From assembly GCA_965116195.1 (NCBI GenBank), contig OZ220491.1, forward strand, positions 2,108,001 through 2,172,000: DNA of 64,000 nucleotides, read 5' to 3'. Source of the stretch: Aldehydirespirator sp965116195. Its GTDB lineage: Bacteria; Actinomycetota; Acidimicrobiia; Acidimicrobiales; Aldehydirespiratoraceae. The position numbers and the translations under genes were made by a program. The notes below the pieces were generated by a model, which ran no database searches, was not told the origin of the DNA, and saw only the letters and a list, made by a program, of their open reading frames with translations. Of this stretch, positions 50,946 through 60,579 are shown piece after piece. Each line of letters begins with the position of its first letter. The first letter of the stretch is position 1.

Positions 50946-51749
50946 CTAGAGGCCGAAAGTGCCGTCGGTTCGGGTTTTCCAGTTGCCGGATGCCACAGTG
51001 CCGCCATCCACGGGGATGGATGCCCCGTTGACAAAGCTCGCCATGTCTGAAGCCAAGAACACGATGACCGCCGCGCACTCCTCGGCGCTGCCCATACGGC
51101 GCAACGGCGTGGGCTCAAGGCCGACCAGCATGTTGGGGGCACTCTCGGAAAGCGCCGTGTCACCGGGTGTGGGCATCATGTCGGGTGCCACGCAGTTGAC
51201 CCGTATGCCCCTGTGCCCGTACTCAACGGCCAGTGTCTTTGTGAAGTGCGTCACCGCCGCCTTCATGGCCGCATACACGCCAAAGCCCGGGGCGGAGTGG
51301 TAGGCCTCGACAGACGTGACGTTGATGATGGAGCCACCGTCTGCCATGAGCGGCACGCCGTGGCGCACGCAGTTGGTGACGGTTGCGAAGTTCTCTCTGA
51401 TCAGAGCGTGCTCGCCTTTGGGTGACACGTCAGCGAAGAGGGCTCGGAAGGTGCCACCGGCGTTGTTGACGAGTATGTCAACTGGGCCCAACTCAGCGTG
51501 TGCCTGCTGCAAGAACGAGGCCACTGCGTCATCATCACGGCCGTCCAGCACGGCGGACACACAGCGCCTGCCCTCGACCACGATGCTTGCCACCACCTCA
51601 AGCAGTTGCTCGCCATCCTTGTCGAACACGGCCACGTCAGCACCAAACCGGGCCAGCGCCAGCGCCGTGGCCGCACCGATGCCCCGGGCTGCGCCGGTCA
51701 CAACCGCAACACGGCCATCAAGCAGGATGCTGGAAGGTGTAAGGCTCAT
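50946..51749 (-). CDS. Short-chain dehydrogenase/reductase
   Basis: The 267-residue protein is a classical SDR with TGAARGIGAATALAL, VDILVNNAGGTF, SIINVTSVEAYH, catalytic YAAMK, and the end IPVDGGTVASG. NAD(P)-dependent oxidation or reduction of an alcohol/ketone is expected; no substrate can be read. Confidence 0.9.
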   Translation of the reverse strand: MSLTPSSILLDGRVAVVTGAARGIGAATALALARFGADVAVFDKDGEQLLEVVASIVVEGRRCVSAVLDGRDDDAVASFLQQAHAELGPVDILVNNAGGTFRALFADVSPKGEHALIRENFATVTNCVRHGVPLMADGGSIINVTSVEAYHSAPGFGVYAAMKAAVTHFTKTLAVEYGHRGIRVNCVAPDMMPTPGDTALSESAPNMLVGLEPTPLRRMGSAEECAAVIVFLASDMASFVNGASIPVDGGTVASGNWKTRTDGTFGL

Positions 51750-52126
51750 GGGGTCCGTTCTCGGTGGTTGACCATACAGGCAGATGAGGTCGCAGCACCT
51801 CCGTCATCGTGAACTGCCCACAAACTTGAACATTCCCTTGGCTCGGCCGGTTCGGGGACGCTGCACCGCCGCCGGTATGGTGAGTTGCCCGCATGCTGTC
51901 ACAGCACCTCCGTCATCGTGAACTGCCCACAAACTTGAACATTCCCTTGGCTCGGCCGGTTCGGGGACGCTGCACCGCCGCCGGTATGGTGAGTCGTCCG
52001 CATGCTGTCACAGCACCTCCGTCATCGTGAACTGCCCACAAACTTGAATACTCCCTTGGCTTGACCGACCACGCTGGTTCACCGTCGCCGGTATGGTGAG
52101 TCGTCCGCAGCAGGAAGGTGCGCAGC
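51750..52126. repeat. 109-bp tandem repeats upstream of the crotonase gene
   Basis: Units starting CAGCACCTCCGTCATCGTGA occur at 51793, 51902 and 52011, the third diverged at its end and running into the ribosome-binding site of the next gene. No gene is seen in the 377 bases. Confidence 0.9.
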
Positions 52127-52903
52127 ATGGGTGAGTTCGTTCGAGTCGAGACCGGCGCAGGGGTGGCCACGATCCGCCTCAACAGGCCCAAGGTGAACGC
52201 CATCAACCCCCAGGTGTTGGCCGAGTTGACGGAGGCGGCTCAGGCCGTTGCCGCTGATGACGGAGTTCGTGCTGCGGTGTTGTGGGGCGGGCCCAAGATC
52301 TTTGCGGCTGGCGCTGACATCGGTGGCTTTGTGGGCCTTGACCCGAAGTCGGCTCGGGAGTTGTCACGCCGGTTCAATGACGCCATGCTGGCAGTGGAGA
52401 ACATGCCCCAGATCACAGTTGCGGCTGTGAACGGCTACGCACTAGGCGGTGGCATGGAACTGGCAATGGCCACCGACTTTCGTGTGGCTGCCGATGATGC
52501 CACGTTTGGTCAGCCCGAGATCCGGTTGGGTATCATCCCCGGCGGTGGGGGTACACAGCGCCTGCCCCGACTGGTGGGTGTCACCAAAGCCAAAGAGATC
52601 ATCTACAGCGGACGCAATGTCGGATCGGCTGAAGCGCTTGATATCGGCTTGGTCTCCGCTGTGCATCCCGCGGAGGAGACTTATGATGCCGCAGTTGAGT
52701 TGGCCGCTGGGTATGCGGCGGGGCCAGCCGCTCTGCGAATGGCTAAGCAGGCTGTGATGGATGGTCTGTCGTTGCCGTTGGGCGATGCGGTGGCTTGCGA
52801 GGTTGACCAGTTCGGTAGTTGCTTCGGCACCGAGGATGCAGCGCTGGGCGTCGCCAGTTTCTTGGAGCACGGCCCCGGCAAGGCGACATTTTCGGGCCGC
52901 TGA
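52127..52903 (+). CDS. Enoyl-CoA hydratase
   Basis: The 258-residue protein (ATG at 52127 behind AGGAAGG) is a typical crotonase: IRLNRPKVNAINPQVLAEL, FAAGADIGGFVGL and GYALGGGMELAMATDFRVAAD with FGQPEIRLGIIPGGGGTQRLPRLVG, which supply both catalytic glutamates and the oxyanion hole. It would hydrate trans-2-enoyl-CoA in fatty acid or related degradation. Confidence 0.92.
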   Translation: MGEFVRVETGAGVATIRLNRPKVNAINPQVLAELTEAAQAVAADDGVRAAVLWGGPKIFAAGADIGGFVGLDPKSARELSRRFNDAMLAVENMPQITVAAVNGYALGGGMELAMATDFRVAADDATFGQPEIRLGIIPGGGGTQRLPRLVGVTKAKEIIYSGRNVGSAEALDIGLVSAVHPAEETYDAAVELAAGYAAGPAALRMAKQAVMDGLSLPLGDAVACEVDQFGSCFGTEDAALGVASFLEHGPGKATFSGR

Positions 52904-52950
52904 GAGGCGCTCTGCGATTGCGCCGATGAGTTCCCGCCGGTGCCCGCCCC

Positions 52951-53017
52951 GAAATTCCTGTGGTTAGGCGCGATTATTACTCCTTACAGCAGGAATTTCG
53001 TTACAGCAGGAATTTCG
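52951..53017. repeat. Small element with terminal inverted repeats, copy 2
   Basis: GAAATTCCTG (52951) and CAGGAATTTC (52990) bound a 49-base element like the one at 37614. The right end is tandemly duplicated (17 bases TTACAGCAGGAATTTCG at 52984 and 53001). It again lies between convergent genes. Confidence 0.6.
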
Positions 53018-53059
53018 CCAGCCAAGCCCGTTGAGGCCGCGTTCGGCAAGCCACTTCCG

Positions 53060-53845
53060 TCAGGCCACATCCATACGATTGAGACGCACGGCGGCCAGTG
53101 CCAGGCCCGCCAACGTCACAACGGCCAGCACGACTATGGCCGTGATCGTCATGTTGGCCTTGAAGCCCAGGTCCACATCCGCGATGCGGGTCAGCAACGA
53201 CCGGGTGTAGCCGTGCAGCGAGAGCCGGGCAGTGAAGTCCAGTCCGGCGGCAAGACCCTCCCACAACAGCACATAGCCGATCCCCCACAAGATCGGCTTG
53301 CGCACCAGCAGCCCCAGCAGCACGAACAGCGCTGAGTAGGCCGCTGTGCCAAGTACCGCAGCGACAAGACTTCCCAGGATCAGATCTCCTGAACCAGCCA
53401 CGCGGTCTGCGGCCAGCCATCCGCCCAGCGCGGTCGGGATCACTGCCAGCGGCAGTGCTGCAGTCGCTGCTGCGACTGCGGCTCCCGCCACTATCGGGCT
53501 GCGGTCCATGGGACGCAGCCACAGATAGACCAGAGTTCCGTCCTCGTGAGCCTCGCCCAGCGCAGCCGACGCGAAGACCAGCGAGACGATCGGCACCATG
53601 ATGATCAGGCCGAACCCGTCTGCATAGGCGGCACCGTCTTCCACCAGTTCTGCTACGGATTGACCTGTGTCGGCACTACCGATAGCCCAGCCACCCAGCA
53701 CCATCACTGCGCCCAGCACCCCCAGCGCAACAAGCCGTCCAGTGGTGACAATCTGACGAACAAGCACCCGATAAGCAAGCACCGCAGCCCGAAGCCGCCC
53801 CACATGACGCTGAGCCACACCAGCACCGGTCACCGGCGTGGTCAT
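53060..53845 (-). CDS. ABC-2 type transporter permease
   Basis: The 261-residue product has about six membrane helices (LVALGVLGAVMVLGGWAIG, LIIMVPIVSLVFASAAL, AAATAALPLAVIPTALGGWL, LGSLVAAVLGTAAYSALFVLLGLLV, ILWGIGYVLLWEGLAAGL and the last near ITAIVVLAVVTLAGLALA) and the EAHEDGTLVYLWLRP segment common to ABC-2 permeases. Its start overlaps the stop of the ATPase gene (ATGA). The pair probably exports an unknown substrate. Confidence 0.88.
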   Translation of the reverse strand: MTTPVTGAGVAQRHVGRLRAAVLAYRVLVRQIVTTGRLVALGVLGAVMVLGGWAIGSADTGQSVAELVEDGAAYADGFGLIIMVPIVSLVFASAALGEAHEDGTLVYLWLRPMDRSPIVAGAAVAAATAALPLAVIPTALGGWLAADRVAGSGDLILGSLVAAVLGTAAYSALFVLLGLLVRKPILWGIGYVLLWEGLAAGLDFTARLSLHGYTRSLLTRIADVDLGFKANMTITAIVVLAVVTLAGLALAAVRLNRMDVA

Positions 53846-54750
53846 CGCTTTTCCACGAGGTAGCGGAATACTGATTCGAGGTCTTCGTCCAGGGGTGAGA
53901 CAAGGGCCAGGCGGGTGCCCAGTTGTTTGGACAACGGAGCGACCTCCCGACCGAGGCGGTCAACGTCACGGGTGTCCACAATCAGGGAGTCCTCGCCGAC
54001 GCTGACACCCACGACAGTGCCCGACTCGATCAGTGCTGCTGCGAACTGGCGCGGTCGGTCAACTCCGATACGGATCCGATGGGGGCGGTCATCCATCAGG
54101 TCACGCAGTTCTCGGTAATCACCGGTGGCAGCCAGGCGGCCCTGGGCGATCACCAGTATCCGAGAGCCCAGGCGAGCCACCTCCTCGAGCACGTGGCTGG
54201 ACACGAGTACGCACCGGCCCTCATCGCCGAGACCATGGAACAGTTCAATCATGCGCCGGCGCTGCACGGGGTCAAGCCCGGTGAGGGGTTCGTCAAGAAT
54301 AAGCACCTCGGGGTCATGCACCAGGGCTGCGGCCAGTTTGACTCGCTGGCGCATGCCCTTGGAGAAGCCCGAGACCGGCCTGGAGTCATCGGGATCCAGT
54401 TCGACGACTTGCAGGGTTCGCCGCGCTGCCTCATGGGAGTCAGGCACGGCTTCGGTGGCCGCGGCCACCTGGACGAACTGCAGGGCACTCAGCCGGTCGA
54501 ACAGGCCGTCCTGCTGGGGGGCCAGTCCGATCCGGCCTCGTACTGCACGGTCGCGGCGGGCATCGGCCCCCAGCACCCGGACTGTGCCCTTGGTGGGTGG
54601 CGTCAACCCGCACATCACTCTGAAAAGGGTGGACTTGCCCGCGCCGTTGGGACCCAGCAGTGCCGTGACCCCGGCGCGCACCGTGAAGCTCACATCCGAC
54701 ACGGCCACCACATCGCCGAACACCTTCGACACGCCATGCAACTCAACCAT
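53842..54750 (-). CDS. ABC transporter ATP-binding protein
   Basis: The 302-residue product (ATG at 54750) has Walker A LLGPNGAGKSTL, the FSKGMRQRVKLAAAL signature and Walker B VLILDEPLTGLDP with the DrrA/NatA-type tail. The frame stays open to a GTG at 54819; that start region has several tandem copies upstream. It energises the permease encoded next to it. Confidence 0.93.
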   Translation of the reverse strand: MVELHGVSKVFGDVVAVSDVSFTVRAGVTALLGPNGAGKSTLFRVMCGLTPPTKGTVRVLGADARRDRAVRGRIGLAPQQDGLFDRLSALQFVQVAAATEAVPDSHEAARRTLQVVELDPDDSRPVSGFSKGMRQRVKLAAALVHDPEVLILDEPLTGLDPVQRRRMIELFHGLGDEGRCVLVSSHVLEEVARLGSRILVIAQGRLAATGDYRELRDLMDDRPHRIRIGVDRPRQFAAALIESGTVVGVSVGEDSLIVDTRDVDRLGREVAPLSKQLGTRLALVSPLDEDLESVFRYLVEKR

Positions 54751-55154
54751 CACCGAGTCATCCACCGGCACAGGTGCAACCGGAACCGCAGACAAACCCA
54801 CACCCGACCCGCCGATCACGCCACCACCACCCAGTCACCCACCAGCACAGGAACAACCGGAACCACAGACAAACCCACACCCGACCCGCCGATCACGCCA
54901 CCACCACCCAGTCACCCACCAGCACAGGAACAACCGGAACCACAGACAAACCCACACCCGACCCGCCGATCACGCCACCACCACCCAGTCACCCGTCAAC
55001 GCAACCGCAGGCGGCGAGACGGGTACGCCCACCGGCATCACTACTGGCGGTGGTTTCAGTGGTTCCGACTGCTGAGAAATTGCCGATTTCGGTTTCTTGG
55101 ACTCGGATCCCTGGCCCCGGGGCTTGGGCAGCATGGGAGATGGTGGCGGGGTGT
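54751..55154. repeat. 77-bp tandem repeats with copies of the ABC ATPase start
   Basis: Three units spaced 77 bp (AGCACAGGAACAACCGGAAC at 54844 and 54921, a diverged one near 54768). On the minus strand each contains the GTGATCGGCGGGTCGGGTGT start seen in the extended ATPase frame, so the 5' end of the gene has been multiplied upstream. Beyond about 55000 nothing is recognised. Confidence 0.88.
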
Positions 55155-56105
55155 TCATCGGCTCAGGGCCAGTCGCCGGTAGCGCCACCACATGATGCCT
55201 GTGCCCACAGCAACCCATGCAAAGTTGACGGCCACCACAAAAGAAGTCGAGAGAATGGATCTCTTGTAGCCCTCGACGAACTCATCCTGGAAGGGTTCCG
55301 GCGGTTTGGGCGCATCGTAGATCCTCTGCTTGAGTTCATCCGAAATGCCCCCAAGGTCAAAGGCGTACAACTGCTCGCTCATGTCCGCAAGTTCCACCAT
55401 CGCAGCAGTTATCCCACCGCCTCCCCAGAGCAGCAGAATGACACCCACTGCGGCGACTGCCCGGCGATCAGTGAGGCTGGCCGCGGCGAGGCTGGCCGCG
55501 GCGAACGCAGCCGAGATCGCCGCACCGGAGGCGACAATCCGGGCAAAGATCTTGAGCCACTCAATCAGTCCGTCCGGCCCGGAGCCCTCAAGGGTGTAGG
55601 CCAACAGCAGGAACAGCACCGGCCCCACCGTGATGACACCGAGAGTCAGAATCACTGCCAGAGCTTTGGAGGTGAGATAACTCCACCGTTGCAGTGGGGT
55701 GGACAGGTAGAGGGGCAGCATCCCGTTGCGGCGGTCAGCCACGAGGATGTCGGGCACGACAATGCCGCAGTAGAACAACAGCGCGACCTGGATGAAGCCG
55801 TAGTACTCGTGGTAGTCGGGCAGGATCTGCTCTGTGATGAGGTCAACGTCAAGCACGACCGCGATGCCCACGAACACCACTGCGGGTACCAGCGCGATGA
55901 CCACGGCCAACCACGGCAGGAACTTGTGGCGAGCGGCACGGCCAAGACCCAACGTGTGTCGCATCGAGTAACGAACCATTGAGCGCATGGCCCCGGGCAG
56001 TCCTGTGCGCGGGCCGTCATAGGAGCGGTAGCCCTGATCAATGATCTGAGCGGCATCATGGTTGGCTGCAACAGCGTTCGTTGCGGGTGACGGCACGTTG
56101 CTCAT
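55155..56105 (-). CDS. ABC transporter permease
   Basis: From the ATG at 56105 the product has 316 residues. After a cytoplasmic start (QGYRSYDGPRTGLPGAMRSMVRYSMRHTL) come about six helices, including FLPWLAVVIALVPAVVFVGI, FIQVALLFYCGIVVPDILV, and AVILTLGVITVGPVLFLLLAY; RRNGMLPLYLSTPLQRWSYLTSK is the ABC-2 amphipathic element. It pairs with the ATPase encoded directly upstream. Confidence 0.88.
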   Translation of the reverse strand: MSNVPSPATNAVAANHDAAQIIDQGYRSYDGPRTGLPGAMRSMVRYSMRHTLGLGRAARHKFLPWLAVVIALVPAVVFVGIAVVLDVDLITEQILPDYHEYYGFIQVALLFYCGIVVPDILVADRRNGMLPLYLSTPLQRWSYLTSKALAVILTLGVITVGPVLFLLLAYTLEGSGPDGLIEWLKIFARIVASGAAISAAFAAASLAAASLTDRRAVAAVGVILLLWGGGGITAAMVELADMSEQLYAFDLGGISDELKQRIYDAPKPPEPFQDEFVEGYKRSILSTSFVVAVNFAWVAVGTGIMWWRYRRLALSR

Positions 56106-56160
56106 GACGACATGTCTCTCATCCGCCGGGGCCACTCACTCATCGGGGACGACACGGGGC

Positions 56161-57084
56161 TCATCGGGCCGAGTCCTCAAAGAGATCTTCAAGAGTGCGT
56201 TGCCGGGCCTGTAGTCGGCGGATGCGGGCACCGGCTGCCGCCACTGCGTCACGTGCCATGTCGCACAGGTCATCGGTTGGCGCGCCCAGCAGCCTGAGTG
56301 TGGTCACGTTGCGTCGCACTTCAACCCCGCCGGAACGCAGAGTGGCTTCCACGGCCTCAACCGAGCCGACTGGATCGGCCACATCAACGAGTTCAAGGAT
56401 GATCCCGTCGCCCTCACCGACCAGTTCGCTGATCGGCCCGCACGCCACAAGTCGTCCTGCGTTGAGGGCCACCACCTGATCGCAGACCCGCTCAACCTCC
56501 TCCAGCACATGGGACGACAGGACCACGTCCATGGAGAACTCACGACTGATCTGGCTGATGAGGCTGAGCATCTCGCTGCGCTGCACAGGATCGAGACCAT
56601 CGGTGGGTTCGTCAAGCAGCACTAGCTCCGGGTCCGATGCGATGGCCTGGGCCAGTTTCACCCGCTGACGTTGACCGGTGGACATTGTGCCGAGCGTGCG
56701 GGTGCGCTCCTCGCCCAGCCCCACGAGCCACAGCGTGTCCGATGCCCGGCCACGAGCCTCGCTGCGGGGCAGTCCCTGCACCTCGGCGAGATGGCGAACG
56801 AAGTCAACAGCACGCATCTCGTCGGGCAACACGTTGCGCTCCGGAGCGAAACCTACCTTGGCTCGCAGTCGGTGGCCGGAGGTCTGGGGATCATGACCCA
56901 GCACTGTGAGCGATCCGGATGTGGGTACCCGCAGGCCCAACATGGCGTTCAACAGCGTGGTCTTGCCCGCACCGTTGGCACCGACAAGGCCCGTAACCCC
57001 CGGTTGCATCTGCACGTCAAGGTCATCAAGAGCAATCGTCGAGCCGAAACGCTGAGTCAGCGCCCGTGTCTCAACAATCGTCAT
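56161..57084 (-). CDS. ABC transporter ATP-binding protein
   Basis: The 307-residue product (ATG at 57084) shows Walker A LVGANGAGKTTLLN, signature MSTGQRQRVKLAQAI and Walker B LVLLDEPTDGLDP, and lies 55 bases upstream of its permease. Two related ATPase/permease pairs in a row suggest duplication of an ABC-2 export unit. Confidence 0.93.
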   Translation of the reverse strand: MTIVETRALTQRFGSTIALDDLDVQMQPGVTGLVGANGAGKTTLLNAMLGLRVPTSGSLTVLGHDPQTSGHRLRAKVGFAPERNVLPDEMRAVDFVRHLAEVQGLPRSEARGRASDTLWLVGLGEERTRTLGTMSTGQRQRVKLAQAIASDPELVLLDEPTDGLDPVQRSEMLSLISQISREFSMDVVLSSHVLEEVERVCDQVVALNAGRLVACGPISELVGEGDGIILELVDVADPVGSVEAVEATLRSGGVEVRRNVTTLRLLGAPTDDLCDMARDAVAAAGARIRRLQARQRTLEDLFEDSAR

Positions 57085-57354
57085 GTGCCCACTATAGTCC
57101 ACCAAGTCTTGGATGTCAACCTGAATATCTGAACTCGCGATATTTGGTCAAGGTCTTGAGTCTTACTGCCACCCGCGGAGGCTCCCTTTTACGCCAAATC
57201 GGATCCCTGGGGAGATGGCAAATCCCCAAATATCACAGGGGTTTTGGTGGTCCGGCGACATGGATGGTTGTCCGTGACAGGGACGACGGTATACTGCCCA
57301 AACCATACCAAGCCGCCGTACCAAACCGTGCGCACCACAACATAGGAGACTGTA

Positions 57355-59688
57355 ATGACCAGGTTCAATACTGTTCTGCACCATGCCTTTCCACTCGACA
57401 TGTTACGGTTTCGTTGCCGAATAGTTGCATCTGGCCGTCCGCTTCAGAATCGGGCTCACCTGTTCCAGAGACGGGGTTTGTGTGCGCTGGTTATGTGTGC
57501 GCTGGTTGTGTTTGCGGTGCTGCTGGCCCCTGCCTCTGATGCGTGGGCTCAAAGCGATACTCAAAATGCGGACGCGTTCGTTGATGATGAAGGCAGCGTG
57601 CATGAACCTGCGTTGAACGCTCTTGCTGCCAGGGGCTACCTGTCGGGCACTGAGTGTGATGATGACAGCATCTGTCCCCGTCGTAGCCTGCAACGCTGGG
57701 AACTTGCTGTGTGGTTGGGACGCGCTCTGGCCGACAGTGAACCTGACCCCATCACCGGTTCACGTTTCGCTGACGTTGATGCCGAGCAGTGGTGGGCTCC
57801 CCATGTGGAGCGCTTTGCTGAACTCCGTGTGACCGTTGGGTGCAAGACCGATCCGTTGAGTTACTGCCCCTACAATGCTGTCACCCGTGCACAGATGGCT
57901 TCCTTTCTCACACGCGCCTACAAACTCCCAAAGGCTTCACCGGCAGGTTTCACCGACATCGCAAACAACACCCACGAAGACAACATCAACGCTCTCGCTG
58001 CTGCCAGAGTTACCGTCGGCTGTGAAACCAGTCCGTTGAGTTACTGTCCACGCGACTCCGTCACCCGCGGTCAAATGGCCACCTTCATCGCTCGAGCCTC
58101 CGGACTGATCGAAAGACCACCCGCACCCAAAGCCGAGACCGGCTACAAGTCAGTCGCCGCAGGTGACAGGCACACTTGTGCTGTTCGTGCCAATGACACT
58201 CTTGTCTGTTGGGGTGACAACGAATACGGGCAGGCAGTCGCACCCTCTGGCGCATTCAACGCTGTCACCGCAGGCCACAATCACACTTGCGCTATTCGCG
58301 CAGACAACACTGTTGCCTGCTGGGGCGAGAACCGTATCGCACAGACAACCGCACCCTCAGGCACATTCAAAGCTGTTGCCGCACGAGGCGACCACACGTG
58401 TGCTATCCGTAGCAATAACACCATTACCTGCTGGGGCCGCAACGACACCGAACAGTTGACCGTACCCTCAGGCACCTTCAAAGCTGTTGATGCAGGTTGG
58501 TATCACACATGCGCTCTGCGCAGTAATAATTCCATCATTTGCTGGGGTCGCAACACAGACGGACAAGCAACGGCACCATCCGGCACATTCAAATCCGTGG
58601 CTGCTGGTCTAAACCATACGTGTGCTATTCGCAACAACAACACGGTTATCTGCTGGGGCATCAACAATGCCGGGCAGACAGGCGCACCCTCAGGTACCTT
58701 CAAGTCCATCACCGCACTGGGCAATCATACATGCGCTCTTCGCACAGACAACACCATCACTTGTTGGGGAGGCGTAAACCGCGCCGGGCAGGCAACCGCG
58801 CCTTCAGGCACATTCAAATCGGTGGTTGCGGGCGGCCATCATACCTGTGGTGTCAGTAGTAATGATGCTCTTACCTGTTGGGGTTTCAACGACAGCGGAC
58901 AGTCAACTGTGCCACCAGGCACATATACGGCTGTGGCTCCGGGTCGCAGCCATACGTGTGCTATTCGCAGCAACGACACAGTTATCTGCTGGGACGAACC
59001 CGATACACAGCCCGGGACCGCACCCTCCGGCACGTTCAAGTCTGTTGCAGCAGGCGATGAACATAACTGTGCCATCAGCAGCAACAACACCATCACCTGC
59101 TGGGGCAACAACGATCACGGACAGACAACGGCACCATCTGGCACATTCAAATCAGTTGACGCTGGCGACTTTCACACGTGTGCTATTCGCAGCAATGACA
59201 CCGTCACCTGCTGGGGCCGCAATGACGACGGACAAACAACAGCACCCTCAGGCACATTCAAGGCCGTCTCCGGCGGCAGGGCTCACACGTGCGCTCTGCG
59301 TAGTAACAACACCGTCGTCTGCTGGGGCAACAACGACCACGGACAAGCAACAGCACCCTCAGGCACTTTCAGAACTGTGGCCGCGGGCTTCTGGCATACC
59401 TGTGCTATTCGCAGCAACAACACCATCGCATGCTGGGGCAACAACGACGCCGGACAAGCGACGGTACTCTCAGGCACTTTCAAGTCCATCGCCGCCGGCT
59501 CGTACCACACATGTGCTCTGCGCAGTGACGACACCATCACCTGCTGGGGCGAAAACGCAAGCTTCGGAATAGCAAGCCCACCCCCAGGCAAATTCGTTTT
59601 CATCGCCGCAGGCTTCCGAAATCCATGCGCCATCCGCACCGACGGCATCCTCATATGTTGGGGCATCCACGCAATCCGAACCGGCTAA
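57355..59688 (+). CDS. Secreted SLH-domain protein with RCC1-like repeats
   Basis: The 777-residue product (AGGAGA upstream of the ATG) has a long basic start, a signal segment (LCALVMCALVVFAVLLAPASDAWA-QSD), three S-layer homology domains at about residues 70-260 (CPRRSLQRWELAVWL, CPYNAVTRAQMASFL, CPRDSVTRGQMATFI) and then fourteen repeats of about 38 residues of the form HTCAIRSNNTITCWGNNDHG with QTTAPSGTFKSVAAG. These resemble RCC1/BNR beta-propeller repeats, here with two cysteines each that could pair outside the cell. It is probably a cell-wall-bound binding or adhesion protein. Confidence 0.9.
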   Translation: MTRFNTVLHHAFPLDMLRFRCRIVASGRPLQNRAHLFQRRGLCALVMCALVVFAVLLAPASDAWAQSDTQNADAFVDDEGSVHEPALNALAARGYLSGTECDDDSICPRRSLQRWELAVWLGRALADSEPDPITGSRFADVDAEQWWAPHVERFAELRVTVGCKTDPLSYCPYNAVTRAQMASFLTRAYKLPKASPAGFTDIANNTHEDNINALAAARVTVGCETSPLSYCPRDSVTRGQMATFIARASGLIERPPAPKAETGYKSVAAGDRHTCAVRANDTLVCWGDNEYGQAVAPSGAFNAVTAGHNHTCAIRADNTVACWGENRIAQTTAPSGTFKAVAARGDHTCAIRSNNTITCWGRNDTEQLTVPSGTFKAVDAGWYHTCALRSNNSIICWGRNTDGQATAPSGTFKSVAAGLNHTCAIRNNNTVICWGINNAGQTGAPSGTFKSITALGNHTCALRTDNTITCWGGVNRAGQATAPSGTFKSVVAGGHHTCGVSSNDALTCWGFNDSGQSTVPPGTYTAVAPGRSHTCAIRSNDTVICWDEPDTQPGTAPSGTFKSVAAGDEHNCAISSNNTITCWGNNDHGQTTAPSGTFKSVDAGDFHTCAIRSNDTVTCWGRNDDGQTTAPSGTFKAVSGGRAHTCALRSNNTVVCWGNNDHGQATAPSGTFRTVAAGFWHTCAIRSNNTIACWGNNDAGQATVLSGTFKSIAAGSYHTCALRSDDTITCWGENASFGIASPPPGKFVFIAAGFRNPCAIRTDGILICWGIHAIRTG

Positions 59689-60029
59689 CCCAACAAACCA
59701 CGCCAGAACGGCCTCAAGTAACGATTAGCTTCATCATCGGCACCAACCCGGCCCAACTCGCAGACCTGAAATTTGCCGAGTCCTGACGTGGTCGCCGCAA
59801 CGTTGGCCGCGCTCGGTCAACCTCTGGCGTATCCGACAGACGAACAGTCCGCCGGTTCACCACTGCATCCCGACATCCACATCAGGGCCACTGATCCGGA
59901 AGTGAGCTGATGGTAGAGGTCGCGACGGTGTCTCGCCGCCAGTGAAGCCGTGTCGCCGTTCTGTGCGTGCCTGCCTACGTGAATCGTCGAAACCAGTGGT
60001 GTGCGGGTCTGAACTGATAGGTTAGGGAC
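59689..60029. other. Intergenic region
   Basis: About 341 bases after the RCC1-like protein gene. No gene or clear terminator is recognised. The short frames here show no family features. Confidence 0.5.
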
Positions 60030-60251
60030 ATGGCATCACAACTCAGCCCAAGATCATCCTACCTTTTCGCTCGTGCGAGGGCGATCCACGGCGTCGCACG
60101 CGTCTTCGACTTTTGTGGTGTCTACGACTGCTATAATTCCGAACTGCCTATACATGAGACTGATGTGTTTGCAGTGATGCAAGACTGGCTTGCCGTGGAA
60201 GAAGATGCAAAGGTAGTAGTGGGCAAACACTCGTTGGCTAAAGCGAGTTGA
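60030..60251 (+). CDS. Small hypothetical protein
   Basis: A 73-residue frame (MASQLSPRSSYLFARARAIH and following) starts 6 bases after GTTAGGGA and has a plausible amino acid mix (VFDFCGVYDCYNSELPIHET) in DNA less G+C-rich than the rest. I recognise no family. It may be a real gene or chance; it stands alone near the far end of the CRISPR array. Confidence 0.35.
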   Translation: MASQLSPRSSYLFARARAIHGVARVFDFCGVYDCYNSELPIHETDVFAVMQDWLAVEEDAKVVVGKHSLAKAS

Positions 60252-60579
60252 ATTCCCAGGATCCCACAGAACCAACCCATGATGAAGAGTTAGGCCCAAG
60301 TTCCTGAGACACGGGAGGTAACTACATCAGATATCCATGCGTTCTCATTCCATCAGCAAATGCAGTTGTTTCATCATTGATGGATGCAGTCAACAGATTA
60401 GCGGACTCAAACCCAGAAATTGCAAATAAGATGATCAATAACGTCATTCAAGGGTGGCGAGCCACTTGCGATTATCACCACATCCGGAGAGGCCGGTGCC
60501 GAACCTAGGCCGCCGGTTCATCGGTGCCGACATCAACCGAACTGGTGTGCCAGCACGCGGGAGCATTACACTCTTAGCT
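60252..60579. other. Intergenic region flanking the array
   Basis: 328 bases without a supported gene between the small frame and the first CRISPR repeat. It shows no AT-rich leader or cas gene, fitting the trailer side of the array. Confidence 0.5.

Noticed and set aside
54751..55075. Pro/Thr-rich plus-strand protein
   Set aside because: The long frames here read through the 77-bp intergenic repeats and opposite strand of the ABC genes.
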